Origin: Varanus komodoensis
Taxonomy: Eukaryota > Chordata > Lepidosauria > Squamata > Varanidae
NCBI RefSeq assembly: GCF_004798865.1
Contig: NW_025335641.1
Location: 14,053,015-14,117,014 of the forward strand
Length of the DNA: 64,000 nt
Reading direction: 5' to 3'
Below are positions 1-10,090 of the stretch, in pieces. The position numbers and the translations under genes are program-made. Position 1 is the first letter of the stretch. Each line of letters starts with the position of its first letter. Under the pieces are notes generated by a model. That model was not told the DNA's origin, ran no database searches, and was given only the letters and a program-made list of their open reading frames with translations.

Positions 1-235
1 GGTGCCATCTTTATTTTCCTTTTGGCACCAGGCGAAGACATAACTTTTTAGGAATTTTTAAACATTTAGCCTGCCTACTGTGGCCTTTTTAAATTGCTTT
101 TATAGATGTTTAATTTGTTATATTTTAATTAGTTTTATGTTTTACTCTGTTACTATGTTTCATGCATTGTAAGCTGCCTAGGAAGGCCTCAGCAAATATA
201 GGTATCCTATAAATACATGTAAATAAATAAATATA
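1..235 (+). mobile_element. L2-clade LINE, 3' end (older subfamily)
   Basis: The first bases correspond to the last codons of L2 ORF2 (the 'FRCQVKTFLF'-like end seen better at 15850-15890). An AT-rich 3' UTR follows, then the L2 tail motif TAAGCTGCCTAGGAAGGCCT and a terminal AAATA-type repeat near 220-233. The tail motif differs from the younger copies in this window (GCTGCCCCGAGGCTTCGG), so this is probably an older subfamily. The element is cut by the window edge, so its 5' extent is unknown. Confidence 0.7.
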
Positions 236-404
236 GTCACAAAGTTTGTTGGAATCTTTCACAGGAGATCAAAAAAGATACTGCTTGAGCTTTTAAGGAT
301 CTTCTCCAAGACTGGCCAGTATGAGCAGTCTCAAATGGTAGGTCTTAAAAAACTTTCAGAGCTATTCTGTAGGTGTGGCTTATTTTCAGGTGTGTTATTA
401 AAAT

Positions 405-408
<4 letters not shown>

Positions 409-447
<39 letters not shown>
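409..447. repeat. (CA)n microsatellite
   Basis: An uninterrupted run of about 19 CA dinucleotides. This is plain slippage DNA, likely length-polymorphic. Confidence 0.97.
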
Positions 448-452
<5 letters not shown>

Positions 453-576
453 TTATTTCCAGCATTTTTTTTTTAATGTAGAATTGGTTGTATAGTATGG
501 GCCGGTTTTGGAAAATTAGTTTTCACACTTTTGCCTTTTCTCCTCCTCTCCTTATTTATACAATCAGAAGAGGGAC

Positions 577-800
577 AGATGTGAGGACAATCTGGTTGCA
601 GCATCTGTCACCCCATTGATCGCCAGGGTTGATTTGGCTGATCTGGCTGGCTAGGCGGGTGTACCCTTTCTTCCTCACTGCGCCATGACATCCCTCCTGA
701 AGCTGTGCTCAGTGGAAGAGGACAGCTATCCAAGTTAGAAGTGTACCATTCTTCAGTCAAGAATGCACAATAGCTGCACCCCCCTGCTAGAATTTCTCCT
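577..800 (+). pseudogene. RN7SK-like: 7SK small nuclear RNA copy, 3'-truncated
   Basis: This stretch follows the 5' two thirds of vertebrate 7SK RNA, the Pol III transcript that holds P-TEFb inactive with HEXIM1 and LARP7. Recognisable blocks are CATCTGTCACCCCATTGATC, TGATCTGGCTGGCTAGGCGG and CCCCCTGCTAGAA. Subtracting 576 gives 7SK numbering: the paired GATC motifs of the HEXIM-binding hairpin fall at 618-621 and 640-643, where nt 42-45 and 64-67 are expected, and both are intact. Homology fades around nt 217-224, so the 3' hairpin bound by LARP7 and the Pol III T-run terminator are missing. Many scattered substitutions are present. A T/A-rich TATTTATA lies at 553-560, but no proximal sequence element was recognised. 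It is most likely a dead retrocopy; the functional gene should be elsewhere in the genome. Confidence 0.88.
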
Positions 801-2394
801 TATTAAAAATGCAAGAAGTAGACATGTAGAGGATTAAACTGATAAAGGCTTCTTGGGTGGGTTATGTAGCTTAGTGGGGTAGATGCTTACTTGGAAATAA
901 ATTCTGCTGAGTACAGTGAGACTTCTTCACCTTTGCACCATGAATCACAGCCTTTATCTTTCCCCCTTTCCATCTCTATTCAGAGTTCACTTCTGCATTT
1001 TTGGGGGGCTGGCAGTGCCTGGAGGCACTAAGGTCTCTTATGGGACTCTGGAATTGCCTGTTTTTATACATTCCACCATCATTTTGGATCCCAATTGCAT
1101 AGTACCTCATTTTGGATCCCAGTTGAATAGCAAAAGGGTTTGTGGTTACATTTAAAATGCACATGATAAGAGTTCAGTTAATTATTTGGTAATACCAACC
1201 AGTGGTTTGAGGACTGTGAGCTATACTTTGTCACAAGCGAATCTACTCTCTCAAAATCATTCAAGTGTCTAGTGCTTCCCAGATATACCATATTCTTGAT
1301 TCTCTTTTTAAGACCACTCTTTTCTTTTTAATAAAAATCTTATTCTTTTCAAGAGTCTCAACACAATTTTGTTATGTACAATCCTGATAGCATTACAGGT
1401 ACTGTCAGATTAGTACAAACCTGTGCACCCAATTATCTAGAATGAAGATATTAGACCAGGAGCACAACTGAAACAGAAGGTATATGCTTAATTGTACAGT
1501 TAGGTATAAATTAAACATCAAGGGAAACTATATATACTGATATTACTTTAGAAAAAGATAAATCTCAGTTTTCTAGGGCAAAGGAACACATATGCCAATA
1601 GTAGATTTCTTTTTTTTTTTAAACGGGAGCATTCCTAATTAACCTTCAGTGTTTTCATGACATCCTTTTAACCTAAATATAGATGTCATTAATCCAATGG
1701 AAAACTAATTTGGGTTAAGAAAAGCTGTAATGAATCCCCCCCATTGAATGATCAACATACTTTCATTAAGGAGAAAGAAGGGAAGGGAATCACATGGCTT
1801 CTTGTTTATCTCATTATTTTTATGTGAATATGTTTTTGTGTTTTTCTTATTTATACCAAAACATGTTAGGAGCATAACCACAGCATTGATTGCAGGTGTT
1901 TAGAATTTCATTCTATATTTAGGCTGGGCTCTGAGAGAGAAGGGGAAAGTCAATGGGGAGCCGTGACATAAATGAAGAAAACAGAGAACTGCTTGGTGGT
2001 GAGAAGTGTTGCATCGTATGTTTCTAGATCTAGTTCAGGTCTAAGTGATGCATTATACAAAAAGGTGTGCAAGAGTAGCACGAGCAATCCTTTAAGTGAG
2101 GAAAATTGAAAACAAAGAAACAATGCTTCCTATTGGGGCAATGGAGGGGTCAATGCTTTTTCTGCATTTCATTTCCCTTCCTCAGATAATGTTTCCTGCA
2201 GCAACTCCACTCCACCCCAGATGGAGTTTGACATTCTGGGAAATTTACAAGCTGGTTGTAAAAGCACTCACCACTTCAGTATCACTTTCTGTGTTGATTA
2301 TCACCACCATTTCTAGAATGCTAGCTGATAAACTTTCAGGATTTTTTCCTAGATGACTTGACTGCAGCACATGAATATTAGAGGATAGGAGCCA
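801..2394. other. Unassigned AT-rich non-coding DNA
   Basis: No gene, RNA or recognisable transposon was seen. The open frames at 916-1164 and 2096-2356 are short, lack family resemblance and look like chance. A T-run lies at 1609-1620. Confidence 0.6.
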
Positions 2395-2695
2395 AACCGG
2401 ATCAGCCCAAAGGGTCGCTTAATGCAATATTCTTTTCACGCAGTGGGCAATCAGCTGCCCTGGGAAAACCTTAAGTGGAGCAGCATGCGCCTCAGCTACT
2501 GGTGTCCATCAGAGGATCAAGGACAGTGCCTCTGACCCTGGAGATAGCCTACAGCCATCAGAACTAGTAGTCGTTGATAGCTGTCCTTGATTAATTTGCC
2601 CAATCTCCCCTTCAAGCCCTCCAATTTGGTGGCCATCATCCCTTCATCTTGTGAAAGCAGCAAGATACCTTTCCTTTGCCTCTTGTTTTCATTTT
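2395..2695 (-). mobile_element. CR1/L3-type LINE fragment, ORF2 3' region
   Basis: Read on the plus strand, this resembles the antisense of a widespread reptile CR1/L3-like 3' region: GGATCAGCCCAAAGGGTC at 2400, then CAGTGCCTCTGACCCTGGAG, then GTGGCCATCATCCCTTCATC and CTTGTGAAAGCAGCAAGATA near 2650-2670. The minus strand gives fragments like 'FKRGLDKLIKD' typical of the ORF2 C-terminal end. It is heavily diverged, truncated at both ends and old. The exact clade (CR1 or L3) is inferred from memory of the consensus. Confidence 0.55.
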
Positions 2696-3392
2696 GCCAT
2701 CCGTGTTGAGTTGTTGGACCCCTAATCCAATTAGGGGGATTATTCTAATGAGCACAAAATACCCATAGTCTGCTTGATTTTAGCCTTGACTGTTCCTTCA
2801 CATATCCCCTTCTATCCACACTTCAAACTGAAGCCACAATCAGAAGACACCCTTTAGAACACCTTCAAGATCTTATGCAAGTCTTCCAGGTTTCCACCCT
2901 TGGACCCATCCCCATTCAAAAATACAGAGAAAAGGCTGTAATTGCATGAGTTGGGGAACAACTTTATTCAGTTTATCGTGCTGTTTATTCAGTTACAAAC
3001 AAGAAATAACCCTGTGTGGAAATTATTGTGAGCGCAGTAGCCATTAGCATTTGTCCCCGGTTTCCATCAAGGTAGATCTGCTTATGATCACAGCTACCAC
3101 AATGGAGATTGCCTGTTCCATTTTCCTGGCTCAGGTCCCAGGATTCAGGGTAGATGGGACAGGTCACTCTCAAGGGGAGTCTTTTGTCGATCCCACTTAC
3201 TCCTGAATAGTAAGCTTCATGAATTCTCGATCATATTAAAGGTGCCTCTGAGTGATCACTTGTAGTCTTGCCCATGAAGCTGCTTCTCCTGAACTGCCCT
3301 GCTGCTGTGACCAGTCAGTCCCCTGTTTGTCAGCTAACCCTGTCTATGGGGGCCACACCGCACCATGCAATGGCTCCTTCCCATACTGGTTG
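2696..3392. other. Unassigned non-coding DNA
   Basis: No gene or identifiable repeat was found. It contains a short inverted pair around 2727-2748 (CCTAATCCAATTAGGGGGAT). The frame at 2985-3173 shows no domain. Confidence 0.5.
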
Positions 3393-3393
3393 C

Positions 3394-3424
3394 AAACACA
3401 CACACACACACGTGCGCACACACA
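3394..3424. repeat. Interrupted (CA)n microsatellite
   Basis: CA repeats broken by CGTGCG in the middle. The plus-strand frames through it translate to the low-complexity 'THTHTCAHT' and are artefacts. Confidence 0.9.
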
Positions 3425-3925
3425 ACTTGTGAGGTAATGCATGGTGGTAGGGATGGGAGCAGTGGGGATGCTCAATTTTGCAAGGATTCTGCTTCAAAGC
3501 TTGGTTCCCAACTTCAACATTCAGTCTTGATTTGCATTTTATTTTGTTTAAATGGGGAAAGTACACCCTTGAAAAGGACGAAAAAAGCACCTTTTCTAAA
3601 AATGTGCCATTTCCCCATATAAAAAAATGTAGGAAAACGTGTATGTATTCAAACTGCACTTTTACAAACAACAACAAAACAATATTTTATAAAGCAATTC
3701 CAAGTTCAGGAATATATTCTTCTCTTTCTTTTTTTAGGAAAAATTGTGCTCCCTTCCACAGTCAGGGTTCAAACTGGGCAAGTTCTACTGCTTTGTGAAC
3801 TGAAATTGAATTCTTGCACATTTGTACATGGAAGCATGATTTTTCTTCTACTACCATCTCCTATGGAAGGTTGATTCCGAGAGCCTAAAGTCTGATCATC
3901 TTACCACCTTGTCTCTCTCTCCATC

Positions 3926-3955
3926 TAGACCTAGGCCTAGGCCTAGGCCTAGACC
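3926..3955. repeat. Short tandem array of a palindromic hexamer
   Basis: About four to five copies of CCTAGG/GGCCTA (unit AGGCCT). Each unit is itself a palindrome, so the whole array can fold on itself. It is not the vertebrate telomere repeat (TTAGGG). Confidence 0.9.
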
Positions 3956-6814
3956 ATTGCTATACATTGGGTGCAGATACATGGTCCAAGTGTGTTGTGG
4001 CAGCTCTGCATTTGGCAACTATGAATTTGAAAGCGTCTGTCTGGATGCTTGGCTGCTTCAGGGAGGCATAGGATTCTACAGTTTGCTAGTGGCAAACTGA
4101 CAGTTTGACACATGCATGATTAAGAACATAATTATGATTGTAAATCTCCTTATTGGTTTATTATTTGGGACTGGTTTACTCCTACCACTCCAGCAATATA
4201 TTAGAAGCTACTTTCTGTGGCTTCCCTCTGTGATAATGCACGCATGAAGACACTTCATAATTGGTTCGGTCCATGTTGTTCTTTGATGCACGTGTGACCA
4301 TAGACAGATGGGACAAAACCACAGGGACACGGTTCTCATGGTGCTATCAAAAGGTGTTACACTATCCCTTGGCTGCTTTAAAAAGAGGTTTTTCTGCCTG
4401 GCAGTATTGGCTGGATTGCAGTTCTCCAACTGTGCTTTTAGGCAGGCTGCACAAAATCAGGGAATGGATGAAGTATCTGCACATGAAACAGGAATTCATG
4501 TGCAATGAGGCAAATTTCTTAGAAATTGCTCCAGTACTGTTCCTAAATCATTTGAGCTGTAATCTGGCCTGATTCATACATATATCCATTAGCATCCCTT
4601 GGGTTTCTTTACGTTGATTACTGCACATCCGATGGCTGAAAATGGAATGTCTAAAGTCACTAAATTGAAACGCTTTGCCTGAAATGACAGAAAAACAAAG
4701 TAGAAGTCCTGTGAGTGATGTCTTGTCTAGGTGGCCCTCCATGTTATCACTTGACATTCTAGTCCTCTAAGGGTATATGTGCACATGTGAATCAGTCAGC
4801 ATTTTAGCCACTTACATTTCATTAAATTAAAAAGTTGTCCTTGCTACACGCCAACTTTCCACCGATTTCTTGTAGCACTAATAGGAATACTGAATCAGTT
4901 CCATCTGTGTCATGTTTTAGAGGGTTAGGGATAAAAAGCGTTTCTGATTTTAGGAATATTGCATGTCAGATGAGTAAACTAAAGCAGAATACCAAAAGAA
5001 CAAAACAAAAATGAAAAACGGAGCAAGGCAATCACCTGAAGTATGCATCCCAACCCAGTCACAGATAGACATAGGATGAATACAGAATCTCAAGAATACT
5101 TGGCTCATTTCCAAGGAGTAAGTCAAAAGGCTGGATATCCAGACTTTAATATAGCTGTCATATATGCATTGTTGCAATGGTAGAGATGTTGAAAAGGAAG
5201 ATTTGACTTTTTGAACACCTTTAATAGGCTTCCTCAGAGTTTTAATTAGTAAGAGATCCAAGCAGTAGCTGACAGCTGGCAGGATCTCCTGTCTTGAGTT
5301 AAAGTCAAACTAATTAAGATTCTAGAAGGAAAACATATTCCTTCCAGCACCCTTAATCAGTCAGCTTTGGTTCGAAAAGCAATATGGAACCTTTTGCCTT
5401 GACAGCTTCATAACCTTGGAAATGTAGAACTTCGAAATAATAATGATCTGATTTCTCAACATGGGCTCTCTGAGTGCATCAGCAGACCTCTTTGTTGTGT
5501 CTTCATCAATTCCATTTAATTTTATCATCATTAATACTGTTTAGCATTTAACTTTGAATGATTCTGTTTCATTCATGATAAGCCTTGTCTTAAAGTGGGC
5601 AATATCATTTTGTATTGCCCATACAATATAATCTGACCTAGAAGTGATGCAAAACTAGTTGGTGTGTATTAGGGATGGCTGAACACCAGAAAAACTGGAT
5701 TAAGTCCTCCAATATTTGCTAATTACCTGGGCTCTCTAGCCCAGTCCAAGGACCAACAACCTTGACCTAGACTGACGTGGTAGCATATTGTTTTCTGCCT
5801 CAAAGGAAGTTTGGACTGCCTTCTCTTGGAGAGAAAAGATTTGGGGGTTTATAAATAGGATTCTGCATGTCTTCCTATGTTTTCCAGCTTATTTTCCTCT
5901 GTACAGACACACTCTAGTTTCTTTAAGGATGCAGTTTTCTGAATGTTTAGATCCCAAAAACTAAAACTCCTAGCATTAATCAGTCAGGCATTTGGCATTT
6001 ACTTAGGATGGAATATGAAGTATGATGTATATAAAAAGAAAGAAAATTAGGTTCAATAATGGAAGATGTTATAGAAAATCCATCAGAGAAAGCACTGATG
6101 ATTAATAAAATGGCATTTCTATCTCATCTCCACCCAATTTACCCATGAGATGAGAATCTTGGATAACAAATTTACATTCAATTCATTCAATTAACCTAAG
6201 AAATGAGTCCCTTTTTGAAGTCTGAAAACAGTAGCCTGAGGCTCAATTTTGCAAGTTGCCAGGCTCCAAGAAATATCTTTGCATAATTCAGAATGGGGCC
6301 TCCACTTCGCCAAACTGATCTGCCAGCCTCTGTTTCCCAGCCTCTTAGCTCCAGTATACGCTATTCTGCACATGGCTGAAACAAATGCAAGCAGATTTGG
6401 GTGTGGAGTTAAATCGTTAGTTGACCAGAGAATTGCCAACTTTTTCTTTCAAAAGTGCTGGTTCCCAAGTGGCACAGAATGGCAATGAAGTTACAAAGGG
6501 AACTGAGAATGAAGTCAGTCCACACAGAGATAAATGCTGCGTTGTCATTTTACTCTAGCAGCCTCTGTTATGGGTGAATGACCTTTTTATTACATTTGTT
6601 TTTTGGATAGGAACTTATAAAAATGGACAAATGTATTTATAAATGGGATGAAAAATATTTAATATTTTTAAAAATTGAATATAGGAGAGAGCAAATATTT
6701 GTCCGTCATCTACTAGGGAAGTACATATTTGTTAAAGCTATTCTTTCTGTTGCCAGGCATCTTTCATTCCATCCTGTGCTCATTGACAGAATTAGAGTTT
6801 CTCTCTGAAAATGT
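3956..6814. other. Unassigned non-coding DNA
   Basis: No exon, RNA gene or recognisable repeat family was seen over this stretch. Overlapping open frames at 4208-4757 and 4950-5261 have no family motif and occur on both strands, as expected by chance. Confidence 0.5.
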
Positions 6815-6890
6815 TTTTATATGCAAATATGCATTTATGCTAATGCACATTGTGCAATTGCACATTTGCACAATTTTCCCCCTTCTCCCC
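6815..6890. repeat. ATGCA/TGCAAT-rich quasi-palindromic tract
   Basis: A cluster of ATGCAAAT, ATGCATTT and TGTGCAATTGCACA (a perfect 14-base palindrome). Similar degenerate ATGCA-rich patches occur at about 23720-23800, 35570-35790 and 46740-46990, which suggests an old interspersed or tandem family. I cannot name it. Confidence 0.4.
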
Positions 6891-8006
6891 AAAGCAAACT
6901 CAAACCCCAAAACTGGCCTTCTAGTCCATCGAATTCGTACAATTTGGAAAAGTGGGTGTGTTGCAGAATTCACTGGACATATTCACAGAAATCCAATAAC
7001 GTTTACATCTCCATCATTCTATCCTACCTCCCTGCACCAGCAGTTCAGCAGCGTTCATAGAGGATCCCTATGAAACAGACAAAGACACAAGCATTCTGTA
7101 ATCTCACACGCAGCAGTATATAAAATGGTGTGTTGTGGGCATACAGCTGACAATTTGGCTGTTATGAGCCAGGCTTCCTCCTTTGCACATTCAAAAACCA
7201 GACACCATTTTCCTTGCAAAGTGTTGTTTCTTGACCTAAGAGCACAAAATACCCAGAATGAATCTCCTAGCAAGCACAAATCAGTTTGTTGGACCCAATC
7301 ATCTAATAATTGCCTCCAAGCATTCTCCTTCCAAGCATGCCTGGACCCCATCCCTTTGGAAGGGGCCTTCTGGAATCAAGCATGCCTCCATTCCACACAC
7401 CAGTCCTCTAACTGAGCCACCCTCCTCTACTGGCAGTGCATCATGGGGCCAAGAGCCTTGTTTGCCTCACTTGAGTCTGAGAAACTCTCCTGTTCCGAGT
7501 CCCCTCCCTCCACTGTACTTCTTGGTTATTCCCAGAGACTGCCTGCCCACCAGGGGAGTTCGTCCTTGAGAGAAGCATCTCTGCTTCTCTCATCTCAGAG
7601 TTTCAGCTTGGCTCAGATTCCCAGGCTCCCCACAAGTTCTGCTTCACATTCTGATTCTTCTGAAACCCAGCCAGCATCCTCAAGAATGAGTGCCCAAAGC
7701 AGTCATCATTCTTACTCCCAACACCAAAATCCTTGAGTACATGCAAAGGTACACCTTTTAAGTTTTTGTGCTAAGTAAAATGAGATGAATTATTTTGACT
7801 TTCAAAAGCACTGCTTAAACAATTGCCCCCCAAGGAGAATGGATGAATTTCATCCACAAAATGATCCCACTCCAAAGGGGCTCTGGTTGGAATTCACAAG
7901 GTGGTGGTTTAGTTTTGGTTCACTGGCTAATTTACTTGACTGTGAATTCACTCCTCTTTTTACTTGGATCTGAATGTAAAGTGAATTACCATGGACAAGC
8001 TCTCAG
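6891..8006. other. Unassigned DNA including a GC-richer patch (7320-7740)
   Basis: The patch at 7320-7740 is more GC-rich than its surroundings. It carries overlapping plus-strand frames (7125-7415, 7258-7569, 7443-7736) rich in Ser, Pro and Leu, the last coding runs such as SSASHSDSSETQPASS. No domain was recognised. It may be an old unclassified repeat or low-complexity DNA. Confidence 0.4.
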
Positions 8007-8032
8007 AATCATTCAAAGATCTTTGAATGATT
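8007..8032. repeat. Perfect 26-base palindrome
   Basis: The half-site AATCATTCAAAGA is followed directly by its exact reverse complement, with AGATCT at the centre and no loop. It lies outside any recognised transposon. Confidence 0.95.
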
Positions 8033-8289
8033 TGCAGTTGACCAGTGAACATTTCTGACCCCCTGCAGTTTAACAGCACCAGCAACAAACTGATTTCCCC
8101 TGACATTTTCCTAAATTATTATGCTGAAGAGAATTGTTGTGGTAACCAGGGATGGATCTGTGTGCAGAAGCTGCATTCTCTTCTGATACTCCAATAACTG
8201 AGATACACACACACACACTGGGGTTAAAAAGTAAGTGGATTCCACAGGCCTGAAGTCTGACCACCACTGGTGCATATTAGGATGAGCAG

Positions 8290-8390
8290 AGAATAGATTT
8301 CTGCCATCATGGCCAATGGCCAGAAATCCTGAGACTTGAAGTCCAAAGCTTCTGAAGGTTTTTGTTCTGCCCACCACTGCTCTATAAGGC
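8290..8390 (-). mobile_element. Palindromic MITE-like DNA transposon remnant
   Basis: On the minus strand it reads CTTTGGACTTCAAGTCTCAG followed by CTGGCCATTGGCCATGATGG. This resembles the frequent reptile repeat with TGTTGGACTACAACTCCCAT arms around a CTGGCCATTGGCCATGCTGG core. Related pieces lie at 29950-30052 and 55716-55772. I assign it to a hAT-like non-autonomous group only tentatively. Confidence 0.5.
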
Positions 8391-8737
8391 CCCATCCAAC
8401 TCATCCAGCTAAGAATGCCCTTCCGTGTGTAACACTGTCAGGGGGAAACAAAGGAAAAGTCTTCTCTCTATGTCTATAAATGCTGCTATTTAGGAAAGCA
8501 TTAGGCAAACTTGGCTTTGGTTTGATTCCTTACCATCCTCCCAGTCTCTTGATTAACAGAGGTGTGGATTGGGTTTGTCTCTTTGCTGTTGGTAATTTTT
8601 CCCTGCTCTTAGTTATTTTAAAGGATTGCTATTTTAGTTGTTCAGAAGATCAGTATATGCTTTACGGAATAGTAAAGCCTTTGTTTGGTTGGAGTAGCTA
8701 TGGATGGTTCTGAAAGAAATGAGTGTTCTGATTTGTA
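8391..8737. other. Unassigned non-coding DNA
   Basis: Nothing recognisable. The frame at 8480-8713 has no family resemblance. Confidence 0.5.
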
Positions 8738-8953
8738 ACCTGTAGCCTGGACAAGAAGCTCCCGTTACAACAGAATATGGAAAAGTGGAATGGTTTCCTA
8801 TAGACTAATCATCAGACAAGGGTGCATTTTATATGCTTACCTGTTTGGTCTGTATACTGAACAGATCATAAGGACAGCTGGATTGTAATCAGATGAAGGA
8901 AGAATGAAAATTGAAAGAGGATATATCAATAACTGAAGATATGCAGATGATAT

Positions 8954-9253
8954 AGGTAAGTGAGAGGGTATCATGGGAGAGTGGGTAGAGACCTGTAGAG
9001 GATGGCAGGATGTATTCCAATGGAACAAAGCTCAGGGAACCAAGGTTCAATCTGGATGCCAGGAAGTACTTCCTGATGGTAAGGACCCCAGGGGTATGGA
9101 ATGGGCTTCCAGGGGAGGTGGTTGAAGCCCCATCGGTGAGGGTGTTCAAGGATAGGCTGGACATGCACATGGGAGGCATGCCATGAGTGGAGCCGGCTGG
9201 AGCTGGGGGGTCAGACTAGATGGCCAAGGAGACCCTCCCTCTTTCTATGATAT
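8954..9253 (+). mobile_element. CR1 LINE 3' end nested in BovB
   Basis: It translates to the CR1 ORF2 C-terminus: KLREPRFNLDARKYFL near 9030-9075, WNGLPGEVVEAPSVRVFKDR near 9096-9155, and MHMGGMP then stop near 9184. The 3' UTR has CTAGATGGCCAAGGAGACCC and ends TTTCTATGATAT. The same stretch recurs at 37030-37278 (minus) and 53040-53326. ATGATAT is present at both junctions (8947-8953 and 9247-9253), either as a short target-site duplication or as overlap with the CR1 tail. Confidence 0.88.
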
Positions 9254-9804
9254 CATATTAATGATGGAAAGCAGCAAAGGATTGAAACAATTCCTGATGA
9301 AAGTGAAAGAAGAAAGTGCAAAAGCAGGACTGGAGCTGAACATTAAGATTGCAAAAGAAATACAGCTTCACTGTCAGCAATGAAGAAATGGAAATTGTGA
9401 AAGATTTTGCATACCTTGGTTCAATCACCAATCAAAGGTGAATCTGCAGCCAAGAAATTAGAAGACCTAGACTGGAAAGGACAGCCATGAAAGAAAAGAT
9501 ACTCAAGTGTAGGGATGTTTCACTGGAGACCCAGGCCAAGACAATCCATGCACTTGTATTTCTAATCATTCTGTATGGATGTGAAGAAAGCTGATAGGAA
9601 GAAATTTGAGGCATTCAAAACATGGTTCTGGAGAAGAGTTTTGCAAGTACCTGGATCAGCAAGAGGACAAAAAGTTGAAACTAGATCCAATCAAACCAGA
9701 ACTTTTCACTCAAAGCAAAACATGATGAACCTGAAACTGTTGTACTTCAGGCATTTCATGAGAAAGCAAGACTCAAGCAAGAAAACAAGGATAATAATAT
9801 CAGA

Positions 9805-9868
9805 GAAAGCCGCCCTGAGGCTTTGTTGCGATGGGGGTGGCATAGAAATGTTTTAAATAAAATAAATT
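9805..9868 (+). mobile_element. L2 LINE tail nested in BovB
   Basis: GCCGCCCTGAGGCTTTGTTG, GATGGGGGTGGCATAGAAAT and a terminal TAAATAAAATAAAT match the L2 3' tail seen in full at 16015-16073. Only the last 60 bases or so are present, so this is an extremely 5'-truncated insertion. Confidence 0.75.
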
Positions 9869-10049
9869 TGAGGCCATTCATTCACTCATAGGGTCACCAT
9901 AAGTCAGAGATGACCTGACAGCACATAACTACAGCAAGTTTTGGTTGTACCTGTTCATATTATTTCCAAAATATTGTGAGACAATTTGAGTGCTCCTGCT
10001 GGAGTGGACAGGCAGAGTAAAACTCTTGCAAGTATGAAAATAAGTAAGT

Positions 10050-10090
10050 AAGGATGGAAGGAAGGAAGGAAGAAATAGAAATAAATAAAT
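10050..10090. repeat. (GGAA)n / (AAAT)n simple repeat
   Basis: GGAAGGAAGGAAGGAA followed by AATAAATAAAT. Confidence 0.85.

Larger units (their letters stand above)
8738..9948 (+). mobile_element. RTE-clade BovB LINE, ORF2 3' part and 3' UTR, with two nested insertions
   Basis: The plus strand shows BovB reverse transcriptase fragments in order: EYGKVEWFP near 8777, a QGCILSPYLF-like region near 8818-8850, and the ADD of the catalytic YADD motif at about 8941-8950. After an interruption it resumes with LMMESSKGLKQFLMKVKEES from 9264, then the AKAGLELNIK block, a YGCE-like stretch near 9570, and WFWRRVLQVP near 9622-9650. It ends in the typical BovB tail GGGTCACCATAAGTCAGAGA at 9893 and GACCTGACAGCACATAACTA. 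Several frameshifts and stops show it is dead. A CR1 3' end (8954-9253) splits the RT, and an L2 tail (9805-9868) sits just before the 3' UTR. BovB is abundant in squamates, which supports the host assignment. Confidence 0.85.

Noticed and set aside
409-447. Z-DNA or regulatory role for the CA tract
   Set aside because: CA tracts of this length are common in vertebrate DNA; nothing here supports a specific role.
8889-9179. 96-codon minus-strand frame as a protein (and the same at 52902-53231 and 36987-37313)
   Set aside because: These are the antisense of the CR1 ORF2 end and look alike only because the repeat is shared.
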